From Desulfonatronovibrio hydrogenovorans DSM 9292 (lineage in GTDB: Bacteria > Desulfobacterota > Desulfovibrionia > Desulfovibrionales > Desulfonatronovibrionaceae): a stretch of 64,000 bases of DNA. Shown in pieces: positions 23,959 through 33,475 of this stretch; positions within the stretch are counted from its first letter, which is position 1; each line of letters opens with the position of its first letter. The notes beneath the pieces were generated by a model. The model did no database searches. It was not told the DNA's origin and saw only the letters and a list, made by a program, of their open reading frames with translations. The DNA lies in the NCBI RefSeq assembly GCF_000686525.1, contig NZ_KK365986.1:71995-135994 (forward strand). The letters are read 5' to 3'. The translations under genes and the position numbers were made by a program.

Positions 23959-26101
23959 TGAGATACTGGACAAGGCCTCGCTGTATCTGTCAGGGCCTGA
24001 TCAGGCCCTGATTCAGAAGGCGTATGTCTTTTCTGCTGCCGCTCATGCCGGACAAATCCGTCTGAGTGGCGAACCCTACCTTTCCCATCCCCTGGAAGTG
24101 GCCAACATCCTGACAGACATGCATCTGGACGCTTCAACCATTGCTGCCGGCCTGCTCCACGACACTGTTGAGGATACCAGGGCCAGTCTTGAAGAAATCA
24201 ATGAGCAGTTTGGGGCTGATGTCACCAAGATCGTGGATGGGGTGACCAAAATCGGCAAGATGAGTTTTGAGTCCAAGGAGGAGGCCCAGGCGGAAAACAT
24301 CCGCAAGATGATCCTGGCCATGGCCGACGATATCCGGGTGATCATGGTCAAGCTGGCTGACCGGCTGCACAACATGAATACCCTGGATTTTCAGAAAACC
24401 ATCAAGCAGAAGATGGTGGCCCAGGAAACCATGGACATTTATGCTCCTCTGGCCAACCGGCTGGGGCTTTACAGGATCAAGATCAGGCTGGAGGACCTGA
24501 GCCTCAAATATCTGAAGCCGGATGTATACTATCAGATTCAGGACGGGCTGAAAAAGCATGAATTCGTGGGAGACCGGTATATTCAGAAGGTCTGCAAACT
24601 CATCAGCGAGGTCCTGGAGAAAAATACCATTGATGGCAAGGTATACGGCAGACTCAAACATATCTACAGCGTATATCACAAAATGCTTCAGCAGGGTCTG
24701 ACCCTGGATCAGGTCCACGATGTCATCGCCTTCAGAGTCATAGTTGACAGCATCAAGAGCTGCTATGCTGTACTGGGTCTGGTTCATTCCATCTGGAAAC
24801 CGGTTCCGGGCCGGTTCAAGGATTATATTTCCATGCCCAAGGCCAATATGTATCAGAGCCTGCATACCACGGTCATCGGCCCGGACGGTGAAAGGATCGA
24901 GATCCAGATCCGGACCGATGAGATGCACAAAATGGCTGAATTCGGGGTGGCCTCACATTGGAAATATAAGGAAGACGGCAAGCTCAATGAAAAGGATGCC
25001 GAGAGGTTCAGCTGGCTGCGGCAGATCCTGGACTGGCAGGAGGAACTGAAAGATCCCAGGGAATTCATGGCCTCTCTTCGTTTTGATCTGTTTGAGGACG
25101 AAGTTTATGTGTTTACACCCAGGGGACAGGTCAAGGAGCTGCCTGAAGGTGCCACGCCCATTGATTTTGCCTATCTGATTCATTCTGAAGTTGGAGACCG
25201 CTGTTCCGGAGCCAGGGTCAACGGCAAACTGGTTCCCCTGAATACCAAGCTCAAAAACGGTGATACTGTTGAGATCATCACAGACCCCAACCGACATCCC
25301 AGTCGGGACTGGCTCAAGCTGGTCAAGACTGCCAAAGCCAGGACCAGGATCAAACACTGGATCCGCAACGAGGAGCGTCAGCAGAGCATAGGCCTGGCCA
25401 GGGAGGTCCTGGAAAAGGAAGGCCGCAAGCTGGGTGTAAACATAAACCAGGTCTTCAAGCAGGGGCTTTTAAAGGATATAGCTGCTGAGTATTCATTTCA
25501 TTCAGAGGATGATCTCCTGTCCGCCATCGGGTATGCCCGGATTACTCCCAGGCAGGTATTGAACCGTCTCCTTCCCAAGGAAGATGAAGCCAGGCAGCAG
25601 GAAGAAATTCAGGCTGAACAGGTCCGGGCCGAAGAAAAAATCCAGCAGGCCGCAGCCAAAAAAGAGGGAGTCAGGATCAAGGGAGTGGGAGATGTCCTGG
25701 TCCGTTTTGCCCAGTGCTGCAATCCCCTGCCGGGAGATCCCATCATCGGCTACATCAGCAGGGGCAGAGGAGTGACCATTCACACGGCCAATTGTCACAA
25801 TGTCCATGAAATGGAGCCGGAAAGGAAGATCGAGGTCTTCTGGGAAAGTGAGATGGACAAGTCTTTCCCGGCCAAGATCAAGATCATCTGTCAAAATAAG
25901 AAGGGAGTCCTGGCCAAGATAAGCACCTTATTGACCAAGGAGGACGTGAACATTGATTCAGGCACTTTCAAGTCCAATGTTGATGGCAAGAGCGAACTCG
26001 TCTTCACCATCATGGTCAATGACTCTGCTCATCTTTATTCCAGTATAGGAAGGGTGCGCAAACTTAAGGAAGTGGTCGAGGTAACCAGAATAAATGAATA
26101 G
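23945..26101 (+). CDS. relA: Bifunctional (p)ppGpp synthetase/hydrolase (RelA/SpoT, Rsh)
   Basis: The 718-residue enzyme makes and degrades the stringent-response alarmone. In order: HD hydrolase (about 25-180, HAGQIRLSGEPYLSHPLEVA and LLHDTVEDT intact, so hydrolysis is likely), synthetase (about 205-345, GRLKHIYSVYHKM, FRVIVDSIKSCYAVLGLVHS, KDYISMPKANMYQSLHTTV), TGS (about 380-445, VYVFTPRGQVKELPEGATPIDFAY), and a C-terminal ACT (about 645-715). The start at 23945 gives the usual MIRINEILDKASLY N terminus. As the only Rsh seen here it probably serves both roles. Confidence 0.95.
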   Translation: MIRINEILDKASLYLSGPDQALIQKAYVFSAAAHAGQIRLSGEPYLSHPLEVANILTDMHLDASTIAAGLLHDTVEDTRASLEEINEQFGADVTKIVDGVTKIGKMSFESKEEAQAENIRKMILAMADDIRVIMVKLADRLHNMNTLDFQKTIKQKMVAQETMDIYAPLANRLGLYRIKIRLEDLSLKYLKPDVYYQIQDGLKKHEFVGDRYIQKVCKLISEVLEKNTIDGKVYGRLKHIYSVYHKMLQQGLTLDQVHDVIAFRVIVDSIKSCYAVLGLVHSIWKPVPGRFKDYISMPKANMYQSLHTTVIGPDGERIEIQIRTDEMHKMAEFGVASHWKYKEDGKLNEKDAERFSWLRQILDWQEELKDPREFMASLRFDLFEDEVYVFTPRGQVKELPEGATPIDFAYLIHSEVGDRCSGARVNGKLVPLNTKLKNGDTVEIITDPNRHPSRDWLKLVKTAKARTRIKHWIRNEERQQSIGLAREVLEKEGRKLGVNINQVFKQGLLKDIAAEYSFHSEDDLLSAIGYARITPRQVLNRLLPKEDEARQQEEIQAEQVRAEEKIQQAAAKKEGVRIKGVGDVLVRFAQCCNPLPGDPIIGYISRGRGVTIHTANCHNVHEMEPERKIEVFWESEMDKSFPAKIKIICQNKKGVLAKISTLLTKEDVNIDSGTFKSNVDGKSELVFTIMVNDSAHLYSSIGRVRKLKEVVEVTRINE

Positions 26102-26168
26102 TCCTTCTGGGTGGGCTGTGGGACATGCTGAAGTTTTCAGGGCAGCTGGATTACCTCAAAAAGCAGCT

Positions 26169-26220
26169 CAGGCTGCAGGCATCTGACGCAGATACTCCTG
26201 CGGATTAGCCCTGCAGCCTG
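26169..26220. terminator. Large hairpin between convergent genes
   Basis: CAGGCTGCAGG (26169-26179) and CCTGCAGCCTG (26210-26220) form a perfect 11-base-pair stem between the Rsh gene and the convergent isomerase gene. There is no strong T run on either side, so it may act as a barrier or RNA end stabiliser, not as a classical terminator. Confidence 0.4.
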
Positions 26221-26234
26221 ATCTGTGATGTGTC

Positions 26235-26660
26235 TTACTGCTGAACCAGCTCTATTTCAAAGTTCAAGTCTTCACCAGCCAGGGGATGGTTGGCGTCCAG
26301 GGTGATGGTCTCATCCTTGACTTCAACAATAAAAGCCGGGAATTCTTGACCTTCAGGGTGTCTGAGCATCAGCTGCTGCCCAACATTCTGGGGTATTTCA
26401 GAGGGAAACTTGTCCCTGGGCACTTCAAGCACCATGTCTTCTCTGCGCTGGCCGTAAGCCTGATCGCAATTAATGGTCACGCTTTTACTGTCGCCTGTCT
26501 CCATTCCCCGCACGGCTTCCTCAAATCCCTGGATGACCTGTCCCTGGCCAACGGTGAATTCCAGGGGTTCCCTGTCTTTGGATGTATCAAAAACCGTTCC
26601 GTCGTTCAGCTTCCCGGTGTAATGAACCTTGACCTTGCTTCCGTCACTAACCTTTGACAT
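26235..26660 (-). CDS. FKBP-type peptidyl-prolyl isomerase, SlyD-like
   Basis: The 141-residue cytoplasmic protein catalyses prolyl bond isomerisation. GSKVKVHYTGKLNDGTVFDTSKDREPLEFTVGQGQVIQGFEEAVRGMETGD is the FKBP core, and QAYGQRREDMVLEVPRDKFP through LDANHPLAGEDLNFEIELV is the inserted chaperone flap of the SlyD class. The His-rich metal-binding tail of E. coli SlyD is absent. The ATG at 26658-26660 lies behind CAAGGAG; a TTG one codon earlier is possible. Confidence 0.92.
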   Translation of the reverse strand: MSKVSDGSKVKVHYTGKLNDGTVFDTSKDREPLEFTVGQGQVIQGFEEAVRGMETGDSKSVTINCDQAYGQRREDMVLEVPRDKFPSEIPQNVGQQLMLRHPEGQEFPAFIVEVKDETITLDANHPLAGEDLNFEIELVQQ

Positions 26661-26731
26661 CAATAATACTCCTTGTTTTTTATGCCCCGGCCCAGAGGAC
26701 CGGGACGGTTTAGCTTAGTTTAAAGAAAAAA

Positions 26732-27109
26732 TTATTTTGACTTAATTTTAACCCTGTTGACGACCTTTTCAAAATAAGCCTGGTTTTCCTCCAGGTTGAC
26801 CGGAACCTTTCTTTGCATGTTCATCCTGGTCACCAGCAGATTCAGCTTTTGCAGCTGCTTGATTTTCTCCTGTTCATCCCGGCAGCTTTTCAAAAGATCC
26901 CGGGTTGAACTGATCTGCTTTTGCAGCTCGACCTCCCTGGGCAGGTAGCCGGCATTCTTTAAGATCTTGTAAGCCATGCGCAGATCTTCAGGAATGTGAC
27001 TTTCATCTTTGAGGTCCAGTGGCCTTCCGTGGCCGCAAAGATGCTCAAAGGCTCCTTCGGCCATGGCTTGTCGGATTTTTTCCTCAGCAATGCAGGCGTA
27101 AACATCCAC
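26732..27109 (-). CDS. DUF1992 (DnaJ-related, DNAJC28-like) protein
   Basis: The 125-residue protein matches DUF1992: IAEEKIRQAMAEGAFEHLCGHGRPLDLKDESHIPEDLRMAYKILKNAGYLPREVELQKQI. The family includes the conserved domain of human DNAJC28 and has no established bacterial function. No J domain is present. The start is GTG at 27107-27109, inferred from family alignment. It lies 12 bases after the rtcB stop, so it is probably in the archease-rtcB transcript. Confidence 0.8.
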   Translation of the reverse strand: MDVYACIAEEKIRQAMAEGAFEHLCGHGRPLDLKDESHIPEDLRMAYKILKNAGYLPREVELQKQISSTRDLLKSCRDEQEKIKQLQKLNLLVTRMNMQRKVPVNLEENQAYFEKVVNRVKIKSK

Positions 27110-27120
27110 AGCGATGTCCC

Positions 27121-28551
27121 TTACCCTTTTATGCAGATGAGCGGACTTAAACGGGCGACCTGGGCGGCCAGCCCGGCATCATGGGTGACCTGGACAACCC
27201 GGTTAACATCCTTGTAGGCTTGAGGAGCTTCCTCAGCCAGTCCCCGGAATGAGTGTCCCCGAATTTCAATGCCCTGGGCCATCAGTTGATCAATGATTCC
27301 AGCTCGTCTGAATCTCTTTTCGGCCTGCTTTCTGCTCATGGACCGTCCGGCGCCATGGCAGGCAGAGCCAAGGCTCAGCTCCATACCTCTGGCCGTGCCC
27401 ACCAGGATGAAAGAAGATGTTCCCATGCTCCCGCCAATGAGCACAGGCTGGCCAGCCTCCATAAAGTCCAGAGGCAGTTCAGGGTTGCCAGGACCCAGGG
27501 CTCTGGTGGCCCCTTTCCGGTGGACAAAGAGTCTTGTCTTTTTATTGTCTACAGTATGATATTCTTCACGACAGGTATTGTGGGAAACATCGTACAAAAG
27601 ATCAAGGCAGGCATCCGGGAAGATAGGGGTAATGGTCTCCCTGACCAGGTGGGTGATAATCTGTCTGTTGGCCATGGCGCAGTTCATGGCCGCTCGCATG
27701 GCTCCCAGATATTCCTGACCTACCCTGGAATTGATCCTGGCCCAGGCAAGATCCCTGTCCGGAAGGTGAATTTTATTCCTGGCTGCCTCAGCAACCATGG
27801 TCCGCATATAATCAGTTGCCACCTGATGGCCGAGTCCCCTGGAACCGCAATGAATACTGATTACCACATCGTCTTTTTTCAGGCCGAAAAGGTCAGCCTT
27901 TTGTCTGTCAAATATCTCGTCAATACTCTGGACTTCCAGGTAGTGGTTGCCCGAACCCAGTGTGCCCATTTCATTTTCCTGTCTTTTTCTGGCCTTGTCT
28001 GAAACAAATTCCGGTCTGGCTCCTGGAGCAGTACCGCGGTCCTCCATCCTTTCCAGGTCTTTTTTTCGGCCAAAGCCTTTTTTTATCGCCCATTCAGCCC
28101 CTCTGGAAAGCATGCGGTCCATTTCTTTTCCGGCAATTTTTATGCTTCCGGTTGATCCCAGGCCTGCTGGAATGCTTTGAAAGAGCCGATCAGCCAGCGT
28201 TTTTTGATTGTTCAGGATTTCCTGCTTATGGATTCCTGTAACGATCGTCCTCACTCCGCAGGCAATATCAAAACCAACACCTCCTGCAGAGATTACCCCG
28301 TCCAGTTCCGGATCAAAGGCTCCAACTCCTCCAATGGGAAAACCGTAACCCCAGTGCGCATCGGGCATGGCCATGGCCGGGACAGAAATTCCAGGAAGAG
28401 AGGCGACATTGGTCAGCTGGTCCAGAACTTTGTCATCCATACCCTCAAGCAGGTCTTTATCTGCGAAAAAAAGAGCCGGAACCCGCATTCGACCTTCAGG
28501 CTCCACCTGAAAGATATGGGGTGCGATTTTCTGCAAGCGGCTTGTGTTCAT
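27121..28551 (-). CDS. rtcB: RNA-splicing ligase RtcB
   Basis: RtcB joins RNA ends carrying 2',3'-cyclic phosphate or 3'-phosphate to 5'-OH ends, using GTP and Mn. The 476-residue protein has PDAHWGYGFPIGGVGAF (about 63-79), ISAGGVGFDIACGVRTI with the metal-binding DxxCGVR, LGSGNHYLEVQ, SIHCGSRGLGHQVATDY and the guanylylation site CHGAGRSMSR (about 402-411). It follows the archease gene on the same strand, the partner that promotes RtcB guanylylation. Together they form an RNA-repair module. Confidence 0.96.
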   Translation of the reverse strand: MNTSRLQKIAPHIFQVEPEGRMRVPALFFADKDLLEGMDDKVLDQLTNVASLPGISVPAMAMPDAHWGYGFPIGGVGAFDPELDGVISAGGVGFDIACGVRTIVTGIHKQEILNNQKTLADRLFQSIPAGLGSTGSIKIAGKEMDRMLSRGAEWAIKKGFGRKKDLERMEDRGTAPGARPEFVSDKARKRQENEMGTLGSGNHYLEVQSIDEIFDRQKADLFGLKKDDVVISIHCGSRGLGHQVATDYMRTMVAEAARNKIHLPDRDLAWARINSRVGQEYLGAMRAAMNCAMANRQIITHLVRETITPIFPDACLDLLYDVSHNTCREEYHTVDNKKTRLFVHRKGATRALGPGNPELPLDFMEAGQPVLIGGSMGTSSFILVGTARGMELSLGSACHGAGRSMSRKQAEKRFRRAGIIDQLMAQGIEIRGHSFRGLAEEAPQAYKDVNRVVQVTHDAGLAAQVARLSPLICIKG

Positions 28552-28607
28552 GGCTGATCTATTCCTGGATACTTATACCTAGTTTTCAGTCCAAACAAAG
28601 TCAAACA

Positions 28608-29021
28608 CTAAACATCAACAATGCATCTGGCAACCCAGACCCCCTGCTCATTGGGTTGAACCATAAGACCGTTGAAACTGGCCCCTTTGATTTCAACAGC
28701 TGGATCATGTTTATCCGGATCAATCCGCTGGCCGTAAAGCCAGGCTTTGAGATGGGGACCATTGATCCGGACCCTGGCCCGGGAAAAGAGCATCTTCCGG
28801 GAGGATATGAGAAAAATTACCTCATTGATGAAATCAAAGAAAAGGAGCTCCAGGTCCTGTTCCTGGCAGGTAACGGTCAGGACCATATCTGGAGATATCA
28901 CGTCCAGATCCGTAACTATGGCATTCAAAGCCAGGACAGCATTGGCAAAAGCTGTTTCCGGATTTGCCCCCTGGCCTTGAATACCCATGTCGGCCATATG
29001 GTCGTAGAGGCACCAGTTCAT
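28608..29021 (-). CDS. Archease, RtcB cofactor
   Basis: The 137-residue protein matches the archease family: MNWCLYDHMADMGIQGQGAN at the start, AFANAVLALNAIVTDLDVISP, LELLFFDFINEVIFLI and the C-terminal VEIKGASFNGLMV with the strand carrying metal-binding residues. Archease speeds RtcB guanylylation. The ATG at 29021 matches the family N terminus (DHMADxGI); a start 25 codons upstream adds unusual basic sequence. No clear ribosome site is seen. It is 56 bases ahead of rtcB. Confidence 0.88.
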   Translation of the reverse strand: MNWCLYDHMADMGIQGQGANPETAFANAVLALNAIVTDLDVISPDMVLTVTCQEQDLELLFFDFINEVIFLISSRKMLFSRARVRINGPHLKAWLYGQRIDPDKHDPAVEIKGASFNGLMVQPNEQGVWVARCIVDV

Positions 29022-29170
29022 GTTGCTTGGGTTGTATTTACTTTGTCTTGAATTTGTTTTACGGGGCAAAAAAATCAAAGCCTGATTTTCAATCATAAAT
29101 CAAGGAATTCTTTTGGCAATGATCTGTTGCCTAACCGTCTTGGATGGATGATCAATCCGGGAGAGCTCAG

Positions 29171-31849
29171 ATGTTTGAAGACAGTTCTGGTTCAGGGCTG
29201 ACACAGGTGGTCACTGGCTCCGGCATGCGGGACTTGATTAAAAAAATTGAAGATCTGCCCGTGATTCCGCCGGTAGGAGTCAAGGCCCTGACCCTTTCTC
29301 TCAGGGATGATGCTGACCTGGAAAATTTGGGCAGGATCATTGAGTCAGATCCGGTCCTTACCGCCAGCATTCTCAGACTGGTCAACAATGCCCGCACTGG
29401 ACTTATGGAAAAAGTAGCCACTGTGAGGCAGGCCATGGCCCTGGCCGGGCTTAACCAGGTCCGGTGTGCACTTCTGGGAGTGATGTTCAGGGACCACCTG
29501 TCCGCCAACAGTCAGGAAATCAACAAAGACGCCAGTCAGCTCTGGGCTCATAGTCTGCTTGCTGCTGTGATTGCAAGAAGCGCATCCAGGGTGACTTATC
29601 CCCATCTTCAGGAAGCAGCTTTTGTGGCGGCCCTTTTACATGATATCGGCAAGGCTGTGATAATGGAGGTCTTTCCAGACAGTCATCTGAGTATTGAGCA
29701 GGAAAGAAAAAAAAGGGACATCAGCTGGATGGAGGCTGAACAGGAGATCCTGGACACCAACCACTGCCTGGTAGGCATGACCCTGGCCAGACAGTGGAAT
29801 TTACCCGGATTTATCATTGACTGCATCTGGTTTCATCATCACTTTGAAGCCAGTGACGTGCCCACTGGAAACAAAAGACTCCTCAGTCTGGTGATGGCCG
29901 CCAACAGGCTGGCCCACGATATATTCTGTGATTGTCCTTCAGGTAACGGATACTTCTCGTCCGGGGCCAGAACTCTGTCCCAGGCAGGACTCAAAGACCA
30001 GGATATTGAAAGGCTGATGGATGAAGCCACAAAGGAGTATTCGGAAAAAGCTGCTTTTTTTAACCTTGAGGATGATATGAGTCTTGTTTTTCAGGGCGTC
30101 GTCCAGAAGGCAAATAAAAAGCTTTCCAATATGGGACTGGAGCTGGAAAGCAAGAACAGGTGCCTTGCCAGGAGCAACCAGCTTCTGGATATGGCCGGAA
30201 ACTTGAGCCTCCGGCTGAACCCTGTTCTGGATCGACAGACCCTTTTTGACGAGGTTGCCGGGTTATTCAGCGAATTCCAACCCATTAAGGCCGGATGTTT
30301 TTATGTGATGGAACCAGAGCCAAGGGAGCTGGAAGGGGTAGCCTGGATGGAAGGGGGGCGTAAAAGAAGGCTCCTCTGCTTTTTGAATAAGGAGGGCCAG
30401 CCGGTCTGGGAGCATGATGACCAGAGAATTCCAGCGGACCTCAAGAAGATTCTTTCCAGTTACAGGTCAAGGTGCGGATTCAAGGGATCACAGTCCTACA
30501 ATGCCCAACCACCGTTTCATGTCTTCAGTTTCCGGACTAAAGAGGGAATGTTCGGAGAGTTATGCGTATTTCCCGGACAGGACTTTCAGGACATCCATGA
30601 GCAGCAGGGCAAGGTCTTTTTTCAGATGAGCCAGATCCTGGGTTCCACCCTGGAAAGGATCGCCCTTTATGAACAGCTGGAAAGAAGGTCTGAAGAACTG
30701 AGCCAGGCCGTGTGGAAAAACCGGCAGATGAACCTTCAGCTCATGCAGACTGAACGTCTTGCTGCAGTGGGTCAGCTGGCAGCCGGGGCAGCCCATGAGA
30801 TCAATAACCCTCTGGCCATTATTTCTGCCAGAGCCCAACTTCTGCAGCTCAAGGAAAAGGATGAAAAAAGAAAAAAGGAACTGGCACTTATTTCCGACCA
30901 GATCGACAGGATCAGCAAGATACTTTCCAACCTAATGGATTTTGCCAGGCCCACCCCCCCGACTTTGCAGGACACCCATGTTCATCAGGTTCTGGACCGG
31001 GTCCTGGAACTTACTGAAAGCGGGTTTAAAAAGCATGGCATCAAGGTGGCCAAGAATTACGAACAGGAGGTGGGTCACCTCAAAGCTGATTCAGGACAGC
31101 TGGAGCAGGTTTTTCTGAATCTGTTGATAAACGCCCAGCATGCCATGGAAAAAAAAGGTGGTGTCCTGAAAATTAAAACAAGCCTGTCCAGTGACCGCAA
31201 AAATGTGATTATCAGCGTTCAGGACCAGGGAGAGGGCATATCCAGAGACAACCTGAAAAAAATTTTCGATCCATTTTTTACCACCAAAGAGGAAGGCAAA
31301 GGGACCGGGCTTGGACTGTCCACTTCTTACGGGATCATCAACAGTCATTTTGGAAGCATTGATATCTTCAGTGAACAGGGTAAAGGAACCACGGTCAATA
31401 TTGAACTTCCGGTAAATATTGCTGACCTCAGACCGGCTTTTTCCGGGGACCGGGTTGCCGGACCAGGCGCAAATGAGCAGATGAGGCCCAGAGTGCTGGT
31501 GGTGGATGATGAGGAACATATCAGGGAAGTATTAAAAGAAGCCCTTGAAGACAGGGACATGATTGTTGAAACTGCGGACAATGGGCAGAAGGGGCTGGAA
31601 AAACTGTTGAGCAGGCGTTTTGACCTGCTTCTGCTGGATATCAAAATGCCCATGCGGGACGGCCTGTCCCTTTTGCGGGAAATAAGGAAGGCTGATGAAC
31701 GACTTCCAGTCATTGTGATCACAGGCATGGCCTCTCACGAAGAAATGAGTGAAGCTTTGGGACACGGCAATTGTAAATGCATGCGTAAGCCTTTCCACAT
31801 CAAGACGCTGATGGCCCAGATAAATGACAGCCTGACCGGGCAGGGCTGA
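29171..31849 (+). CDS. HDOD-domain / histidine kinase / receiver hybrid protein
   Basis: The 892-residue cytoplasmic protein starts with an HDOD domain (about residues 18-230: [37 protein letters not shown]). A GAF-like sensor region follows (about 330-510), then a coiled linker and HisKA ([24 protein letters not shown], phospho-His near 540). Next come HATPase ([39 protein letters not shown]) and a C-terminal receiver ([23 protein letters not shown] with phospho-Asp). HDOD coupled to a kinase and receiver suggests integration of stress or motility signals; the input is unknown. The start follows GGGAGAGCTCAG; an ATG at 29144 is an alternative. Confidence 0.88.
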   Translation: MFEDSSGSGLTQVVTGSGMRDLIKKIEDLPVIPPVGVKALTLSLRDDADLENLGRIIESDPVLTASILRLVNNARTGLMEKVATVRQAMALAGLNQVRCALLGVMFRDHLSANSQEINKDASQLWAHSLLAAVIARSASRVTYPHLQEAAFVAALLHDIGKAVIMEVFPDSHLSIEQERKKRDISWMEAEQEILDTNHCLVGMTLARQWNLPGFIIDCIWFHHHFEASDVPTGNKRLLSLVMAANRLAHDIFCDCPSGNGYFSSGARTLSQAGLKDQDIERLMDEATKEYSEKAAFFNLEDDMSLVFQGVVQKANKKLSNMGLELESKNRCLARSNQLLDMAGNLSLRLNPVLDRQTLFDEVAGLFSEFQPIKAGCFYVMEPEPRELEGVAWMEGGRKRRLLCFLNKEGQPVWEHDDQRIPADLKKILSSYRSRCGFKGSQSYNAQPPFHVFSFRTKEGMFGELCVFPGQDFQDIHEQQGKVFFQMSQILGSTLERIALYEQLERRSEELSQAVWKNRQMNLQLMQTERLAAVGQLAAGAAHEINNPLAIISARAQLLQLKEKDEKRKKELALISDQIDRISKILSNLMDFARPTPPTLQDTHVHQVLDRVLELTESGFKKHGIKVAKNYEQEVGHLKADSGQLEQVFLNLLINAQHAMEKKGGVLKIKTSLSSDRKNVIISVQDQGEGISRDNLKKIFDPFFTTKEEGKGTGLGLSTSYGIINSHFGSIDIFSEQGKGTTVNIELPVNIADLRPAFSGDRVAGPGANEQMRPRVLVVDDEEHIREVLKEALEDRDMIVETADNGQKGLEKLLSRRFDLLLLDIKMPMRDGLSLLREIRKADERLPVIVITGMASHEEMSEALGHGNCKCMRKPFHIKTLMAQINDSLTGQG

Positions 31850-31901
31850 TCAGGGTCCATCCAGCCCAATCTTTTTTGTTCCGGATCAGACCGGTTCTGT
31901 C

Positions 31902-33275
31902 ATGACCAGAAGAAAAACCAGAATAATATCCATTGCCAGCGGCAAAGGCGGGGCAGGCAAGACAACCCTGGCGGTTAACCTGGCCTGGAGCCTGTGGAGC
32001 AAGGGCGGCAAAGTCTGTCTTGTTGATGCTGATCTTGGACTGTCCAATGTTGATGTGGTCCTGGGTCTTGAGCCCGGGGCAACCCTGGAGGATGTCGTCC
32101 TCAAGAACCAGCCCCTTTCGTCAGCCATTACCGTTGTCCGGCCCGGCTTTGATGTGATCTCCGGTGGCTCAGGAGTTTCAGCTCTGGCAGACCTTCCGGT
32201 CGAAAAGAGAAAGTCTTTTCTGGAAAAATTATCCGGACTTTCAGGTTATGACTTCATCCTGCTGGATAATTCCCCGGGCATAAACAGGCAGGTTGTCTCC
32301 TTCTGTCTGGCTGCCCGGGAGATCATCATGGTGATCAATCCTGAGCCGTCTTCTGTCACCGACGGGTATGCCCTGCTCAAAGTGCTCAAACAAAACAACA
32401 TGCATCAGGTTCCCATGCTCCTGTTCAACCGGGTGCCCGAAGGTCTTGACGTTCACCGGCTGATGAACCGTTTTGCCGGTACTTGTAAAAAGTTTTTAAA
32501 CCTGGAGCTTGCCTTTTTGGGCGGGATTCCGGATGATCCTGCCTTCAGATCAGCTTCGGCTCAATTAAAAACCCTGGTCTCATTGAATCCAGTATCTCCT
32601 GGAGCAATGGCCATCTCCAGGACAGCCGGACTGATGGTGACCCACCCCAGGGCCAGGACATTTAAAGTGGATCCCAGGGACTTCTGGGAAAAGTCACTGG
32701 TAAATATTATTCAAAGGGCTTCTCCTGATCCGCCTGCTCGCCGCAATTCCCCAGGTGGAAGCGAATCTCTGGAAGCACTTCTGGCACATGCGGAAAAACT
32801 TGTCAGGACCATTGAGGAAAAGGGGATCAGAAAGCTGTCTGCAGTGCCCGGAGCCCTGGAAAAAGTCAGAAAATTTAAGAAAGTCCTGGACGAGATCGTC
32901 CTTGATCCTGTCCAGACAACTCCATCTGAGAACCCTGGCCTAAAACAGCTTAGAGTTGGTCTTTTGTGTCCGGATGAGTCCCTGCGGAGCATGCTGGAAG
33001 AGATATTAAGGGAAAAAGGGCACCTTCCTCAGCTCCCTGGGGAAAAGGGGTTCCAGGACGGTCTGATTCCGGACATCCTGCTTTGCTCCATGGGCAAGCC
33101 TGACACGGATTATTTGAGAGCCTTGGATAATTACAAAGATATCCCCTGTATCTGGCTTTCTGAATATAAAAAGCAGGTTCCAGGATGGGCGGCAAGCATC
33201 AAGCCGGTCAGTATCCTGGAAAAGCCCTTTACCCTGGACAAGATTTACCTGGCTGTTGAAGAGGCTGCTTCTTGA
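31902..33275 (+). CDS. MinD/FlhG-like ATPase with C-terminal pseudo-receiver domain
   Basis: The 457-residue protein begins with a deviant Walker A, IISIASGKGGAGKTTLAVNLAW (about 8-29), then CLVDADLGLSNVDVVLGLEPGATLEDVV and LLDNSPGINRQV, as in FlhG/MinD. The membrane-targeting helix of MinD is not visible. The last 115 residues (LRVGLLCPDESLRSMLEEILRE to ILEKPFTLDKIYLAVEEAAS) look like a response-regulator receiver. The position of the phospho-Asp is occupied by IPDILLCSMGKP, so phosphotransfer is unlikely. It starts 52 bases after the HDOD kinase and probably works with it. Confidence 0.82.
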   Translation: MTRRKTRIISIASGKGGAGKTTLAVNLAWSLWSKGGKVCLVDADLGLSNVDVVLGLEPGATLEDVVLKNQPLSSAITVVRPGFDVISGGSGVSALADLPVEKRKSFLEKLSGLSGYDFILLDNSPGINRQVVSFCLAAREIIMVINPEPSSVTDGYALLKVLKQNNMHQVPMLLFNRVPEGLDVHRLMNRFAGTCKKFLNLELAFLGGIPDDPAFRSASAQLKTLVSLNPVSPGAMAISRTAGLMVTHPRARTFKVDPRDFWEKSLVNIIQRASPDPPARRNSPGGSESLEALLAHAEKLVRTIEEKGIRKLSAVPGALEKVRKFKKVLDEIVLDPVQTTPSENPGLKQLRVGLLCPDESLRSMLEEILREKGHLPQLPGEKGFQDGLIPDILLCSMGKPDTDYLRALDNYKDIPCIWLSEYKKQVPGWAASIKPVSILEKPFTLDKIYLAVEEAAS

Positions 33276-33298
33276 CAGCCGGGATGGTTGGCTATAAT
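33272..33298 (+). promoter_or_regulatory. Promoter of tRNA-Thr
   Basis: Perfect TTGACA (33272-33277) and TATAAT (33293-33298) boxes lie 15 bases apart, a short spacer. The -35 box overlaps the stop codon of the upstream ATPase gene. Initiation near 33305 fits the tRNA start at 33318. Confidence 0.7.
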
Positions 33299-33317
33299 CG
33301 AATTTTCCGAATAATAA

Positions 33318-33393
33318 GCCGGGATAGCTCAGTTGGTAGAGCAGCTGATTCGTAATCAGCAGGCAGCGGGTTCAAATCCCGTTCCCGGCTCCA
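33318..33393 (+). tRNA. tRNA-Thr (anticodon CGU)
   Basis: The 76-base cloverleaf is complete with an encoded CCA end. The acceptor arm is GCCGGGA/TCCCGGC. The D arm is GCTCAGTTGGTAGAGC. The anticodon stem GCTGA/TCAGC encloses the loop TTCGTAA with anticodon CGT, reading ACG (threonine). The T arm is GCGGGTTCAAATCCCGT. It sits alone between its own promoter and a strong hairpin terminator. Confidence 0.97.
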
Positions 33394-33404
33394 GCCAAGT
33401 CAAT

Positions 33405-33450
33405 AAAGCCGGGCGATCAACCCCTATGGTTGATCGCCCGGCTTTTTACG
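33405..33450. terminator. Bidirectional terminator between tRNA-Thr and chemoreceptor 1
   Basis: AAAGCCGGGCGATCAACC (33405-33422) pairs perfectly over 18 bases with 33428-33445 across the loop CCTAT, with T and A runs on the two sides. It can stop both the tRNA and the convergent chemoreceptor. A copy with the loop inverted (ATAGG) lies at 43082-43122. Confidence 0.85.
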
Positions 33451-33475
33451 ACATGCTTGTTTTCTGATCTGAAGG

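Noticed and set aside
26126-26209. 27-codon frame after the Rsh gene
   Set aside because: Weak ribosome site and complete overlap with an 11-base-pair hairpin; no support as a gene.
29115-29143. Sigma-54 promoter (TGGC and TTGC) before the HDOD kinase
   Set aside because: The two elements are nine bases apart instead of seven, so the -24/-12 spacing is wrong.
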